DNA of 64,000 bases from Cryptomeria japonica (GCF_030272615.1 NC_081415.1:104214796-104278795); one strand, 5' to 3'; shown: positions 1 through 10,270, counted from the first letter of the stretch. The notes: generated by a model not told the origin, from the sequence alone. A program made the numbers and translations.

Positions 1-49
1 GTCTTAGTTGAATGTATACGAGGAAGTAGACGTAGGGAACCTTGAGGAT
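1..49 (+). mobile_element. Element A, internal 3' region, left of the E1 insertion
   Basis: This short stretch continues, once E1 and one copy of its GGGGG target duplication are removed, into the sequence starting at 7857. It is therefore the left half of the site that E1 invaded. The continuation runs to a polypurine tract and the long LTR at 8718, which identifies it as the 3' end of the internal region of an older Gypsy-like element. Too little is present to read a protein. Confidence 0.6.
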
Positions 50-54
50 GGGGG
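50..54. repeat. Target-site duplication of E1, left copy (GGGGG)
   Basis: The five bases before the TG of the 5' LTR are GGGGG, identical to 7852-7856 after the CA of the 3' LTR. A perfect 5-bp duplication is the expected product of Gypsy integrase and shows that the two LTRs belong to one insertion. Confidence 0.9.
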
Positions 55-225
55 TGTAGCGTCCTAAAATTGCGACACTTGCAATTTCGACTGCATTTCG
101 GTCTTCACGATGGCGACGCAACACGCAACCTGAATGGAGACCCCAAAACTTGCTCACGACACTGAAAACTACATTTTTCAAGCACCATTGGCCCGAACCT
201 CCTTGCACCCCGCTGTCCCGGAGGT

Positions 226-254
226 GGGACCAGAGCGCCCAGCGCCCTGGTCCC
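226..254. other. GC-rich hairpin in E1 LTR
   Basis: An 8-bp stem GGGACCAG/CTGGTCCC encloses a GCGC/GCGC stem with single-base bulges on each side and a 3-nt loop. The hairpin lies upstream of the TATA box in an otherwise AT-rich element. Related palindromes recur at 847-873 and in the leader. Confidence 0.6.
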
Positions 255-376
255 TGGGTCCTATTTTGGGCCCGGTTTTCTAAGTGATATCGGGTCTTTT
301 TGATTGCAATTTGGAAATATACTTCCCTGGTCGGCCTAAGGTCGGGAAAATCAATCTATCAGCCCTAATTGACAAG

Positions 377-385
377 TATATAAAC
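377..385 (+). promoter_or_regulatory. TATA box of E1 5' LTR
   Basis: TATATAAAC lies about 320 bp into the LTR and is conserved in the 3' LTR (6976-6984) and, on the other strand, in the solo LTR (21726-21734). It is the likely core promoter for the genomic RNA, placing transcription start about 30 bp downstream. Confidence 0.65.
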
Positions 386-1252
386 TACATTTTTCTCTCT
401 CATTTGGAAGAAGACATACATGACGGAAAAAGCGTGGAAACTATACTCAAGCATTCAAGCATTCAAGCAATTGATCATTCCAAGTCTCCATTCAAGGCTA
501 AGTGTTGCATTCAAGTCAAGGATTCAACCATTGAAGAGGAGATCACTTATTACATGCTACATACTACAACATACAACATCTAAACCTTTGCACATAAGGA
601 TACAAACATCCTTAGAACAAGGTATTAGTACTTGTTCTACATTACAATCATTTACATTTACAGCACTTGCTCATTTCTTGGTTAATTCCAAAACCGGGGT
701 TTGACCTAAAGGCAAACCCCTAATCCCTAACCCCCCAATCGTCTTCGCTTTTCTGTGTGTAGGTTGCAGGTACGCGGCTGAGATTGAAGATCTGGAATCC
801 TTGTGCAGAGACGAACAGATCCCCCTTCGTTTCGCTGATTTTTCGGAGGACCGTGGCGTCGGGCGCCATCGTCCCGACAACTTTTTCTCAAATTTGCAGG
901 ACAGCACCGTATCAACATTCTACTGCTAATTCCAGGTCCGCAGCTTCATCCTATAACCTAAACTCAGTTTATAAGCGAATCTTTATGACTTTCTATGCAT
1001 CCTTAGCTTAATTTCCTTAATCAACATTCTTTACAAAAGAGGGTAGCTTTGCTTTCCAAACCCTTGAAATTCATTTAGCATCCAATCTTACATAGTGTGG
1101 GATTGAATCTTATGAGTTTCAACCCCTCTTTTGAATGTAAAGTCTTCCCCCTAAGTGAAAACCCATCGAATCCTAGCGAACCTCCCTTCTCTCTCCTCGG
1201 AGTTAGAAGAGGGGAGAACAACTAGGGTTCGATCGCGATTTTCCGCTTTACA

Positions 1253-2434
1253 TTTTGGTGAACCCGATGTGAACATCCTTTCTGATTATTCATGATTAGA
1301 TCTGAAAATTGATTCCTTGATTACATTTCCACGTTTGATCTTTTGCAAAATTTTAGAGGTAATTGCATAAAAACCCTAAATTTTCTTTTTTGAACATTGA
1401 ACTTGCGAAATGTTTAATTATTAATGCTTGCTTCAGATCTGCTTTTCTATTATAAATTATCAATTCATATCTGTACTTTAATTTTGAAAATTAAGTGGTT
1501 AAATGTCAAAACCCTAATTTTTGAAACCCTCTTAATTCAACCTTTGTCCGACAATTTCACTGATCAAAACATCTCCAAATCAGCTGTAACTTTGGATTCT
1601 GTAATAAAATCACAATATCTTTCATCCGTGAAAATTTGGAAAAAAGTTGCGAGGACCGTGTTGCACTCCGAGCGCCATCATCCCCGACATTTTTTTCAAA
1701 ATTTCGGGAGTGAGATCTTGCTGTATTTTCCTGCTAAAATCCAGAATTTTGGCTGATTTTGTCAATTATAACACTTTCAAAATTACAGTCAAAGTTGGTC
1801 TTGTGATTGCTTGGTTTAAGGCTCCTAATCATTCAAAAATTGTGGAAATTGAAATTTTGTGTCAAAATTGTGTTCTTACTGTCCTAAATCTGAAAATTGT
1901 GTTTGCATTCATTCGAAATTTCAATGCTTTATTCAAATTCTTGCAATTTGTGACTTTTGAAATTAAGTGCTTAATTACAACAACCTTGATTTCCGCTTTC
2001 AAAATTGAATTTTGCATGAAATTGAGTCAATTTTTAAATTTCAAAACTTGCACTGCTTTTGACATTCCCTCTAAAATCATAAAATTCAAAATTTCAGTTT
2101 CCCTCTCTTTTTCAAAATTCAAAATTTTGCATTTTTCGACAATCTTGATAGGGTTCAATTTTGAGATTGCAACTTTAATTTGGCCTATCTACAGATCGTA
2201 AAATCCCTCAATTTTTTCAGATTAGCTCTAAAATCATCATACCTTTTATCCTTGCAAATTTCGAAAAAAGTTGCAAGGACCGTGTTGCACTCCGAGCGCC
2301 ACGGTCCCGAACATTTTTTTCGAAATTTCGGGAGACTGTTGTGATTGCATTTAACAGCTTAAATCTGGAAGATTGGCTGTTTTTACTGAAAATTGCTACC
2401 TCTAAAATCAAAATCTTCTCTCTCTCTCTAGTGC
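1253..2434 (+). other. E1 leader with a duplicated block
   Basis: The AT-rich untranslated leader is 1.2 kb. A block of about 120 bp appears twice, near 1634-1752 and 2256-2377. Both copies carry a GGACCGTG core, a GC-rich palindromic stretch, a T-run and a repeat of AAATTTCGGGAG. The same core also occurs in the LTR at 847. An open frame of 184 codons here (1647-2201) is low-complexity, Phe/Ile/Lys-rich and not considered coding. Confidence 0.7.
1256..1274 (+). other. Primer-binding site of E1, tRNA-Trp-like
   Basis: TGGTGAACCCGATGTGAAC lies three bases after the LTR end. From memory, plant cytosolic tRNA-Trp ends in ACGTCGGGTTCA plus CCA, whose complement matches this site with one internal mismatch and one at the far end. 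E2 has the same type of site at 13797. The tRNA assignment rests on recall and should be checked against a tRNA set. Confidence 0.6.
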
Positions 2435-4960
2435 ATGAGTTTTACAACAGTGAGCCCTACTTACACTATTCCCGTTAGAAGAAGCTGTAGAATTAAGTCC
2501 TTCCGAGGTTTAACTACCGAGGAGATGGAACCTAATTTGAGTAGCCTTTTTAACGAGGACATGGGTAATTCCTCTAATCCTCCTAATGATGAAGAAGCTC
2601 CCCATGAAGTTTCCGTTGAACAACTTTCCAAATTGGATAACCAATTTGACGATTTTCACCAATGGATGTCTCATGAGTATCCCGATAGTCAAGCTCTTCC
2701 TTTAATTGAGGGTCTAAAACGCATGCTTCAAAGTGATAAGAATGGAATTGATGTTTTACGTGGTATCGCACACATTGTGGATTCGAATGTGATGCCTATG
2801 AAGAGTTGTGCTGAATCTTTAGGTTATACACAACCTCCTACACAAGTCAATCATTCTATTCCTTTGACAACTCCTATTGCTAGCATACCTACCTTTACAT
2901 CAAACATCATGGCTACTTCTATACAAGACATTCCTCCTGTGATCACTAGTCATGGGGGCAATCCTCCCTCTTCTTCAATTAACCCTATTCCTTCATTCAA
3001 TCCGACTTCGTCGTACATTCCTCCAATGAATGTTCCTATTACATCTTCACAAATGAACATGACGCAAGGGGGCAATTCATTTAACCATTCCATTCCTCCT
3101 TGTAGTGTTCCTCCTATCCAATCATCCCCTATGGTTGACTATCATAGGGTCCCACCACCTTACTCTTTACCTTCTTTTAATAACATCACACCTCCATCTC
3201 AATCTAACACACCTAATATGAATTTTTTGACTGAAGCTACCATTAACAATCTTGCACAAACTGTCTCTTCTTTACAGCAACAAATTGCCTCTATGAATCA
3301 ATCTAAGTTTAGTGTGCCCACATTTGATGTTGCGAGCCCACTTTCTCTTGACATTGTTCGAGCTATCCCTCCTAAACATGTTGAAATCCCGCATTTGGAG
3401 CTTTATAATGGTAAAGGAGATCCTCTAACACATGTTAAGACTTTTCAAACAATATGTACTGATTTTGCTTATGACCAAAGGTTGCTTGCAAAACTATTCA
3501 CCAGAACATTAAGAGACAAAGCCCTACAATGGTATTGCTCGTTGCCTTCTTATTCTATTACTTCTTTCGAACAACTTGCAAATGCTTTCATTCAACAATT
3601 TCAAAACAATATAAGTCCTAAAGTTACTTTGATTGATTTAATGCATTGTAAACAAGGTGTTAAAGAAAAAGTGACTGATTTCATTGGTAGATATAAGCAT
3701 TTGTATGCTCAAATTTCTTTTCCAGTGCCTGATAATGATATTCAAAGAATCTTTATTTCTAATTTGCAAAAAGATATTCGAGACAAACTTCTGTTTTCTG
3801 AGTTTACTTCTTTCCAACAGTTGTGTGCCACTCTTCACAATTATCAACTGACTGTGAGTCAAATGGAACAATCACATCCTATGGCTCCGAGTGATAAGGG
3901 TGATAGCAGTCAACAACCATTTGGGAAGTTTAAACTGAACAGAGATTCCATCAAATTCAATGAAAACATCATCAACAACAATGTGAATGCAGCATCAGGT
4001 GTGCCTCCTATTTCTAAATTTTTCAGGAAAGAAAGAAAGTATACTCCTTTGAATGAATCATTGCATGATATTATGAATAAGTTATTGGGACAAAATGTGC
4101 TTACTCTTCCTCCTATAAGACAAATTGATCCTACAAAGATTACTTCACCTTATTTTGATCACAAATCTTTTTGTCACTTTCATCGTCAGCCTGGGCATGA
4201 TACTGAAAAATGTTTTTCTTTAAAGGGTAAAATTCAAGATTTGATTGATAATAATACTATCTCTGTTTCTGGAGTGAATGATAAAGGCAACACATCTATA
4301 GCTCCTCCTAACCAAAATCTTCAGATTTTCACTGATCCATTGCCTTCTCATACCTCTAATGCAATTGAGGCTAATGATTCCTCTCTTTCATCTGATGGTC
4401 TTGTGTCGATGACTCCGAATGTGATTAACTTTGTAGAGCAGCAAGAAATCCCTAAAGAACCTTCCATCACATTTGATTCTAGTGAAACCATTAGAGCACC
4501 TGATGGTCCTTTATACATAGTTGCAAAAGTCAAAAATACACCTTGCCGTGGAGTGCTTATTGATCCTTCGTGCATGATTAATGTTATTACTGAAGAATTT
4601 CTTTTTACTTTGCAATTGAATCAAGTGATCTATGACAAAACAGATGTGATTGTGAAACTATTTGATGCATTTTCTTCTCCTGCAATTGGTTCTATTACAT
4701 TGCCTATTGAGGTCCATAATAAATCTCTTGATGTGAACTTTGCTATTATTCCTTCTTCCGAACAATTTCGTGTGAAGCTTGGCTATCCTTGGCTATCTTC
4801 CATGAAAGCTATTGCTTCCCCTATTCATAAGTGTTTGAAATTTCCCCATAATGGTGAAATTGTTACTGTCAATCATAGTCTCTTTAAACCAGCCGAAAGA
4901 ACCTCTAGTGTTCCTATTGATTACTTTTGGCCTAAACAATTCCAATCTCTTCCTCCGTGA
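2435..4960 (+). CDS. gag: E1 Gag with protease-like C-terminus
   Basis: An intact frame of 841 codons encoding the particle protein of a Tat-like Gypsy element. Residues 1-130 are acidic and helical. About 130-270 is Pro/Ser/Asn-rich linker. About 320-467 is the retrotransposon Gag (capsid-like) core, with a Tyr-Asn-Gly-Lys-Gly-Asp-Pro start and an Ala-Leu-Gln-Trp-Tyr motif. A zinc knuckle of the form C-x2-H-x4-H-x4-C is at 580-593. Residues 690-800 look like a retropepsin fold, with Leu-Gly-Tyr-Pro-Trp-Leu near 782 matching the usual end of that domain. The expected active-site Asp-x-Gly is Asp710-Pro-Ser-Cys, so protease activity is doubtful. This ATG is the first in a long frame and follows a CT-rich tract. 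The frame ends in TGA and continues in phase into the next CDS. Confidence 0.88.
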   Translation: MSFTTVSPTYTIPVRRSCRIKSFRGLTTEEMEPNLSSLFNEDMGNSSNPPNDEEAPHEVSVEQLSKLDNQFDDFHQWMSHEYPDSQALPLIEGLKRMLQSDKNGIDVLRGIAHIVDSNVMPMKSCAESLGYTQPPTQVNHSIPLTTPIASIPTFTSNIMATSIQDIPPVITSHGGNPPSSSINPIPSFNPTSSYIPPMNVPITSSQMNMTQGGNSFNHSIPPCSVPPIQSSPMVDYHRVPPPYSLPSFNNITPPSQSNTPNMNFLTEATINNLAQTVSSLQQQIASMNQSKFSVPTFDVASPLSLDIVRAIPPKHVEIPHLELYNGKGDPLTHVKTFQTICTDFAYDQRLLAKLFTRTLRDKALQWYCSLPSYSITSFEQLANAFIQQFQNNISPKVTLIDLMHCKQGVKEKVTDFIGRYKHLYAQISFPVPDNDIQRIFISNLQKDIRDKLLFSEFTSFQQLCATLHNYQLTVSQMEQSHPMAPSDKGDSSQQPFGKFKLNRDSIKFNENIINNNVNAASGVPPISKFFRKERKYTPLNESLHDIMNKLLGQNVLTLPPIRQIDPTKITSPYFDHKSFCHFHRQPGHDTEKCFSLKGKIQDLIDNNTISVSGVNDKGNTSIAPPNQNLQIFTDPLPSHTSNAIEANDSSLSSDGLVSMTPNVINFVEQQEIPKEPSITFDSSETIRAPDGPLYIVAKVKNTPCRGVLIDPSCMINVITEEFLFTLQLNQVIYDKTDVIVKLFDAFSSPAIGSITLPIEVHNKSLDVNFAIIPSSEQFRVKLGYPWLSSMKAIASPIHKCLKFPHNGEIVTVNHSLFKPAERTSSVPIDYFWPKQFQSLPP

Positions 4961-5002
4961 AGTGATCATCTTTTTAAATCTTATCAAAAGTGGAAAACAG
5001 AT

Positions 5003-5881
5003 ATGATCCTATCTCTAAGTGAACCTAGAACACCTAAACTTGACATTCCTATCATTCTTGAGAAGGAAATTCTTCCTTTGAAAGACAAAACTAATGTCTT
5101 TCCCCAAGAAGATTCCCAACCCGTCCCCATGGATGTGATTATGTCTATGCCTAATAAACCTTCTAAGAGTAGACCTATACCTCCTCGTCATGATGGACTT
5201 GGTCTTCTTCCTAAACCAAAAATTCCTCCTTTATATGGAGCAGTTCCTCCTCCTGCCTTTTATAGAGAGAAGAGACCTTCTTCTTCTCCTATTATCCAAC
5301 CTAAGAGACCACAACCTAAACACCCAAGTGATAAGGATGAGAACATTCCTCCTCCTCTACCTTCTACACTTCCTACTAAGACTAGACGTAATCGTTCTGC
5401 ACGGGAACGCCGACGAAAGCGTCGTCTTAGGGCTCAAGCAGCTACTTCTCAAACTTTACAATCTCCAAAAACACCTTCAACAAGCATTATCCCATTTTCT
5501 CCTCAGCCGGATATTGAGCCTAAATCTCCTAAACATAAGATGCATGATGGTCTTGATCCTGTGCGAGTTAAAGATCCTATTTTTATAAATCTTGATGATG
5601 ATATAGATGAAAATGTTATTCATGATGAAAATGTTACTCCTCTTGCTTCTGATAACGAATATGAACTTGTTGATGTTGATAACCATTTATCTAATGAATT
5701 TTCTAAAGCACTTATCCTAGCTCCTAGACAAGAACAACGTGGCTTGGAACATGAACATAGCCCTTGTTTGGATCTTGTGATAGCTCCATCTGCTGTGTTG
5801 GATGTTCCTCCTCTAGCGTGTTCCCTGCCTTCCCGAAACATTGATCAGCAAGATCGGGGGGTAGATGACATGCTAGACTAG
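5003..5881 (+). CDS. E1 second frame, Pro/Lys/Arg-rich protein of unknown function
   Basis: This frame of 292 codons begins 42 bases after the Gag stop, in the same reading phase, with no stop in the 14 intervening codons. It is thus the continuation of the Gag frame beyond one TGA. It may be made by read-through, or the TGA may be a mutation in this copy. The sequence is Pro-rich (residues 50-120), has a strongly basic Arg/Lys cluster near 128-145 that could bind RNA or act as a nuclear signal, and an acidic stretch of Asp/Glu/Asn near 195-225. I see no reverse transcriptase, RNase H or integrase motif. It occupies the place where pol begins in related elements, so it may be a relic of the protease/RT linker. 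Function unknown. Confidence 0.65.
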   Translation: MILSLSEPRTPKLDIPIILEKEILPLKDKTNVFPQEDSQPVPMDVIMSMPNKPSKSRPIPPRHDGLGLLPKPKIPPLYGAVPPPAFYREKRPSSSPIIQPKRPQPKHPSDKDENIPPPLPSTLPTKTRRNRSARERRRKRRLRAQAATSQTLQSPKTPSTSIIPFSPQPDIEPKSPKHKMHDGLDPVRVKDPIFINLDDDIDENVIHDENVTPLASDNEYELVDVDNHLSNEFSKALILAPRQEQRGLEHEHSPCLDLVIAPSAVLDVPPLACSLPSRNIDQQDRGVDDMLD

Positions 5882-6622
5882 TTACATTAGCATGGCAGAT
5901 TCTCTCCCCCTCTCTTTTGTTACTTCTTCTATATGTTATTCTCATTCTTCTATTTGTCGTCCTTAGTGTTGTCTACTTGAGGACGATGCAAAGCATTGAG
6001 ATCTCTTTGGTCTCTCTCATGTTGACTCAAAAGACACATGTGTTCCCTTCTTCTAGGTGACCTTCCTTGATTGGGGAATGAAGAACAATTATGCATACAT
6101 ACATATGATATATACATGACTTATCATACAGCATACTGACCCCGAGGAAAGCGAAGTCACCTCGTGCTTTGTGTTTGTGTTTATTATCCTTAGGTTTATC
6201 TCATACTTGGGGGCTAAATCTTTGCGATAACGTGCTCCTTTTCCTTTCTCATTTCTTATGTGTATCACTATGTTAAAACAATCACCCCCGTTGAGGCGTG
6301 TGCGATCGCTTTAACGTAGGGGGGCATACACCCTGTCTATCCCTTCACGATACTTGAAAATTTCTTGGCGAACTTAGCTTTGTCTTGAAAATTTTTGGTA
6401 TTTCTTTTGCATGACTCATAGTGAGGGAACCTTACTACTGACAGTCATGGTTCTCCCTCGTGATCTTCCCTTTTACTTTGTCAATCGAAGTCGTAAGATC
6501 CTTAGTCCACTGGGGGCTTGGTGTATCTTGCCTCCTTGATGTGGTGAAAGTCTTTCAATGTTGTTTCCTTGTACTTTACCGAAAGTATGAGCATACATAC
6601 TCCCGCTAAAGTGGGGGCTAAA
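5882..6622 (+). other. E1 3' untranslated region and polypurine tract
   Basis: The 740-bp non-coding tail holds a phrase common near the 3' end of plant Gypsy elements (CTTGAGGACGATGCAAAGC, near 5974) and three G-runs in a GGGGGCT context. The last, AAAGTGGGGGCTAAA (6608-6622), abuts the 3' LTR and is the plus-strand primer site. No ORF of note. Confidence 0.75.
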
Positions 6623-7851
6623 TGTAGCGTCCTAAAATTGCGACACTTGCAATTTCGACTGCATTTCGGTCTTCACGATGGCGACGCAACACGCAACTTG
6701 AATGGAGACCCCAAAACTTTCTCACGACACTGAAAACTGCATTTTTCAAGCACCATTGGCCTGAACCTCCTTGCACCCTGCTGTCCCGGAGGTGGGACCA
6801 GAGCGCCCAGCGCCCTGGTCCTCCAGGACCATGGCGCCCAGCGCCCTAGTCCCTGGGTCCTATTTTGGGCCCGGTTTTCTAAGTGATATCGGGTCTTTTT
6901 GATTGCAATTTGGAAATATACTTCCCTGGTCGGCCTAAGGTCGGGAAAATCAGTCTATCAGCCCTAATTGACAAGTATATAAACTACATTTTTCTCTCTC
7001 ATTTGGAAGAAGACATACATGACAGAAAAAGCGTGGAAACTATACTCAAGCATTCAAGCATTCAAGCAATTGATCATTCCAAGTCTCCATTCAAGGCTAA
7101 GTGTTGCATTCAAGTCAAGGATTCAACCATTGAAGAGGAGATCACTTATTACATGCTACATACTACAACATACAACATCTAAACCTTTGCACATAAGGAT
7201 ACAAACATCCTTAGAACAAGGTATTAGTACTTGTTTTACATTACAGTCATTTACATTTACAGCACTTGCTCATTTCTTGGTTAATTCCAAAACTGGGGTT
7301 TGACCTAAAGGCAAACCCCTAATCCCTAACCCCCCAATCGTCTTCGCTTTTCTATGTGTAGGTTGCAGGTACGCGGCTGAGATTGAAGATCTGGAATCCT
7401 TGTGCAGAGACGAACAGATCCCCCTTCGTTTCGCGGATTTTTCGGAGGACCGTGGCGCCGGGCGCCATCGTCCGGACAACTTTTTCTCAAATTTGCAGGA
7501 CAGCACCGTATCGACATTCTACTGCTAATTCCAGGTCCGCAGCTTCATCCTATAACCTAAACTCAGTTTATAAGCGAATCTTTATGACTTTCTATGCATC
7601 CTTAGCTTAATTTCCTTAATCAACATTCTTTACAAAAGAGGGTAGCTTTGCTTTCCAAACCCTTGAAATTCATTTAGCATCCAATCTTACATAGTGTGGG
7701 ATTGAATCTTATGAGTTTTAACCCCTCTTTTGAATGTAAAGTCTTCCCCCTAAGTGAAAACCCATCGAATCCTAGCAAACCTCCCTTCTCTCTCCTCAGA
7801 GTTAGAAGAGGGGAGAACAACTAGGGTTCGATCGCGATTTTCCGCTTTACA
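6623..7851 (+). repeat. E1 3' LTR
   Basis: This LTR of 1229 bp is identical in layout to 55-1252 but with 31 extra bases after 6818. The extra bases add a second copy of the GGACCA...GCGCC...GGTCC hairpin (about 6826-6853) next to the first (6794-6822). Because both LTRs are copied from one template at insertion, the difference must have arisen afterwards in one of them. TATA box at 6976-6984. Confidence 0.92.
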
Positions 7852-7856
7852 GGGGG
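7852..7856. repeat. Target-site duplication of E1, right copy (GGGGG)
   Basis: Identical to 50-54; see that entry. Confidence 0.9.
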
Positions 7857-8717
7857 TATGTGAGGTTGTGATACATCTAGGATCCACTACCTACCTATGT
7901 GTTGTGACTATCTCTTGGAGGCTAACCACCTTATGCAACAAGGGATGTTCACGAGGGTCTTGTATGGAAGGTAGCACCACTACGATGTGCCCTAGCACTA
8001 TCAAGCCCTTGAGTGAGATGTTGGATATTTATGATTATGTTATTTGTTCTAAGATCAAGCATAGAGATGTTGATCGTGCATGTTATCTATGACCAAGAAT
8101 TAGACATGCTCACATGTGGCCTTTTGAGTTGTACATTCTAGTTATGTGGATGGTTATTATGTGTAATCATGGAATATAATGTGTTATCTTGACACTATGT
8201 TATGGGTCATAGTATTTGGAAAGATTTTTTTTATGCTTGGTAAGTGTAAGAAATTATGTTATATATGTTGCTCTTATTCTTGGAAGTTAACTTGGATGAA
8301 GAATTTGAAATTTGGAGCTATTTCTATGCGATAAAATTTTATGAAGAGGATGGATTGGTAAAAGAAATTGACCATGATGGCATGTTGTCTTGTCATATTT
8401 GGTAGATGAGTATGGTAATTGTTATTTACCTTTTTTAATGCTTTAATTTGGTGAGATGAAAGGAAGAAAATTCTTATTCCACTGCTATAATTATAGATGG
8501 TTCCTAGAATGCTTTAAGAAATGTATGAATTTGAATGTATTTTACCATTGGATAATGGCATTCATAAAGAATTTAGCAATAATGTTTCATTTATTTGTGA
8601 AAGGATGCATATGTGCAATTTGACATTTGTTAAATGAGTTGCAGGGCTAATGCGTGTTGCATGTTTTCCTTCTAGCCTTACGACTTCCAGGAGTAAGTCG
8701 GAACCTAGGGGGGAGGA
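7857..8717 (+). mobile_element. Element A, 3' end of internal region with polypurine tract
   Basis: This is the right half of the site split by E1. No convincing protein can be read. At 8706-8717 a purine run CTAGGGGGGAGGA directly precedes a TGTAGTACCCC start that also begins the LTR at 47087, so it is the polypurine tract of element A. The 5' LTR and most of the interior of this element lie left of the window. Confidence 0.65.
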
Positions 8718-10267
8718 TGTAGTACCCCTGCCCTAATTAGATTTTAAAATCCAGTTTGACCTTGGTCGAATTTTTAAGTGGCATTCTTGAATGATTGATT
8801 TACCAGGTTGTAATGTTAAAGTCAAGTATTATGATTATTGTGTGTACCTGTAAATGTTGATTTCACATCGATTAGTATATATGATTGTCATTCTTTTGAT
8901 TCAGGTTTTTAACCCCAGGCTAATACTTTCATTCAAGATATATGTATGCATATGTGATTCATTGTGTAGGAGATTGCAGGTGCAGTACTGCATAGGCGTG
9001 AGGTTCGTCTCCACTTGGATCTGCAAGTTTGAGTGTACCTCTCTGGTCCAAAGGAATTGGATAAGGTAGTCGTAAGACCCTACATGTTACCCTTGTCATG
9101 CTCAAGTGAGCATCGTCAGTCATCCATTAGTTTCCCCTTTGGTTGGGAGTGTCAGTCGTGTGTTTGTTTGGCTTTCTTGGGTTGTGTGTTGTGCATGTGG
9201 TGAAAATTGAGTATTTTATCCCAAGTATTTAATTAGATTAAATGTGCTTTTACACATTAGTAGATTAAAGGGACTAAATTAAATAGGACCCATTTGTGTG
9301 ATTAATCATTAATCAGAGTGCTAAGTTCATATTTGTAGCAAGTTTGGTTAAATGACTATTTTTAAAATATGTATTAAATTAAGTTTATGCATTTTGAAAG
9401 GAAATGTTAAATAGTATTCAAAAATAGAAATATTACCCTCTTTGGCTTTTTGAAATACAAATATTAATTTTTATTCAATTGAGAAAACAATTTTGGAAGA
9501 AAAGCAATTTGTGCATATTAAATTTATTGGGAAAATGATTTTCATTTGTATTTTTGGAGGAAAATATTTTAAACCTAAAAATGGACTTTTGGTCAAAAAA
9601 CTTTCCTTTTGACCTAGGTTTTGAAATATTTTGAGGGAGTTATTTTTTGGAATGAAAATTTTGGGCGTTTATGGGAGAAGAAATTTCTTGAGCTTGCAGG
9701 TTGGGCTCTTCATCAAATCATTCTCTAGGATTGCTAATAAAGGTTGGATTCTTTTTTATCTCCTTGGTTTTTTGCTAAAAGAGATTGTTTTGATTTGGAA
9801 GAGATCTGAGTGTGTGTGTTGAAAAATCTCTTAAATCTGTGGAATAGAGGAGAGTGGTAGTTAAATCTTGTATTTGAAACCTCCTTGCTTCCACTTTCAA
9901 CCTCCAGATCAATTCTTGTTTGCTCAAATTGATTTTTTTAATTCTGGAAATGGGTGTGTAGGTTTTGATTATGAAATTTCGTTTTGAATCTCTGTTTTGG
10001 TTCATGAATTGTGAAATTAGTTTGTGTTGGGTATGTTGGTTGAAGGGTTGTGTGTAAATTGCCTCCATTTGCCCAAATATAGAACCTTGTTGGAGAAATC
10101 TTCCTAGTTTTACTTTCTAGTTCTGGTTATTTCAAACAAAAAAAATGAATGACGATAATAACATTGGGAATCTTTGTTATTCTGGAATTTATTTATTTAT
10201 TTGTTGTGTCTCGGTTTGAGACTGGGTGTATTTGGAGGGGTTATCATTTTTTTTAAAGAACATTTAA

Positions 10268-10270
<3 letters not shown>

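Larger units (their letters stand above)
55..1252 (+). repeat. E1 5' LTR
   Basis: The LTR is 1198 bp, starts TGTAGCG and ends TTACA. It aligns without other gaps to 6623-7851 except for a 31-bp segment present only in the 3' copy. Eighteen substitutions were counted, 15 of them transitions, as expected for methylated plant DNA. It contains a TATA box at 377, a perfect-stem GC-rich hairpin at 226-254 and a second GC-rich palindromic block at 847-873. Short ORFs of 60-110 codons inside it are shared by both LTR copies and are not genes. Confidence 0.92.
55..7851 (+). mobile_element. E1: young, pol-less Ty3/Gypsy retrotransposon
   Basis: A complete 7.8-kb element with 5' LTR 55-1252, primer site at 1256, leader to 2434, Gag/protease-like frame 2435-4960, second frame 5003-5881, polypurine tract before 6623, 3' LTR 6623-7851 and a perfect GGGGG duplication. 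The Gag resembles that of E2, a Tat-type Gypsy, both in its capsid-like core and in a Tyr-Thr-Pro-Leu motif before the zinc knuckle. There is no reverse transcriptase, RNase H or integrase anywhere in the 5.4-kb interior, so it must be mobilised in trans. The LTRs differ by about 18 substitutions plus one 31-bp indel, which makes it the youngest dated insertion here. Confidence 0.9.

Noticed and set aside
671-907. Antisense frames of 63-78 codons in the E1 LTR
   Set aside because: They recur in both LTRs and the solo LTR because the DNA is repeated; no start context or domain supports coding.
1647-2201. Open frame of 184 codons in the E1 leader
   Set aside because: Low-complexity Phe/Ile/Lys-rich sequence overlapping the duplicated leader block, no domain, poor codon pattern.
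5190-5588. Plus-strand Leu-rich frame of 132 codons
   Set aside because: Out-of-phase shadow of the E1 second frame.
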